DNA of 15,182 nt from Bacteroidetes bacterium UBA5697 (lineage in GTDB: Bacteria > Bacteroidota > Bacteroidia > B-17B0 > Aurantibacillaceae), in NCBI GenBank assembly GCA_002420145.1, contig DIHL01000039.1, forward strand, positions 1-15,182, given 5' to 3'. Made by a program: the position numbers and the translations under genes. Under the pieces are notes generated by a model. The model did no database searches and was not told the origin of the DNA. It saw nothing but the letters and a program-made list of their open reading frames with translations. Positions 15,042 through 15,182 of the stretch are shown in pieces (positions within the stretch are counted from its first letter, which is position 1; each line of letters begins with the position of its first letter).

Positions 15042-15182
15042 TTAATTTAGTGTCCATAATTTTAATTTAAAAATACGATTAGCTGCTTTTATAAAAAAAA
15101 ACAGAAACTTGTTTTCATTAAGTTTATCGTAAAAACTTATTTTGTATTTGTTTTTATTCAAATGATCAAGATATATATAATC
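15042..15182 (-). CDS. 3' end of an unidentified gene, cut by the window edge
   Basis: A frame open from the right edge gives 46 residues and ends with TAA at 15042-15044, three bases before the glycosyltransferase ATG. The tail reads DYIYLDHLNKNKYKIS at the edge and closes with KAANRIFKLKLWTLN. Other frames on this strand are quickly closed, and the tight spacing matches the other gene joints. The Lys-rich, aromatic tail would suit a glycosyltransferase or membrane-associated protein, but there is no diagnostic motif and I assign no function. Confidence 0.6.
   Translation of the reverse strand, partial: DYIYLDHLNKNKYKISFYDKLNENKFLFFFIKAANRIFKLKLWTLN

Overview
This AT-rich window reads as the downstream part of a surface-polysaccharide (O-antigen or capsule type) biosynthesis cluster from a member of the Bacteroidota. 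The phylum is an inference. It rests on the AT-rich codon use, the lack of clear Shine-Dalgarno sequences, one TAnnTTTG-like promoter box, and the mix of protein families (WbqC-like protein, GGRRW-type glycosyltransferase, OafA-type acyltransferases). No species is claimed.

All genes lie on the minus strand, so transcription runs from the right edge to the left and stops at a strong hairpin terminator at 65-99. In transcription order: the 3' end of an unidentified gene cut by the right edge (15042-15182); a family 2 glycosyltransferase (15038-14064); a DegT-type PLP sugar aminotransferase (14036-12972); a membrane O-acyltransferase (12971-11871); a decayed OafA-SGNH acyltransferase keeping only its two ends (11822-11436); a WbqC-like protein (11378-10665); a PhyH-like 2-oxoglutarate oxygenase (10535-9696); an aldo/keto reductase (9694-8732); a WecF-like (GT56-like) transferase (8724-7582); a GT-A-type transferase (7575-6757); a GT-B-type transferase (6760-5543); the tail of a decayed SGNH-type protein (5438-5272); an unrecognised protein (5279-4299); WecB UDP-GlcNAc 2-epimerase (4302-3205); a GT4-type transferase (3201-2032); a SAM methyltransferase (2003-1251); and a second membrane acyltransferase (1197-118).

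The likely combined job is as follows. WecB supplies UDP-ManNAc. The DegT enzyme makes an amino-deoxy sugar nucleotide. About five glycosyltransferases assemble the repeat unit. Two acyltransferases, a methyltransferase and possibly the oxygenase/reductase pair decorate it. No dTDP-sugar synthesis, initiating transferase, flippase or polymerase is visible, so those functions must lie to the right of the window or elsewhere. Most genes abut or overlap by a few bases, indicating one or two long operons. The looser spots are the two decayed genes and the 129-base gap at 10536-10664.

I see no RNA genes, CRISPR array, insertion sequence or phage genes. The best candidates for something new are the unrecognised His-rich protein at 4299-5279, the oxygenase/reductase pair, and the two gene remnants, which suggest the polysaccharide has changed its acyl decoration.
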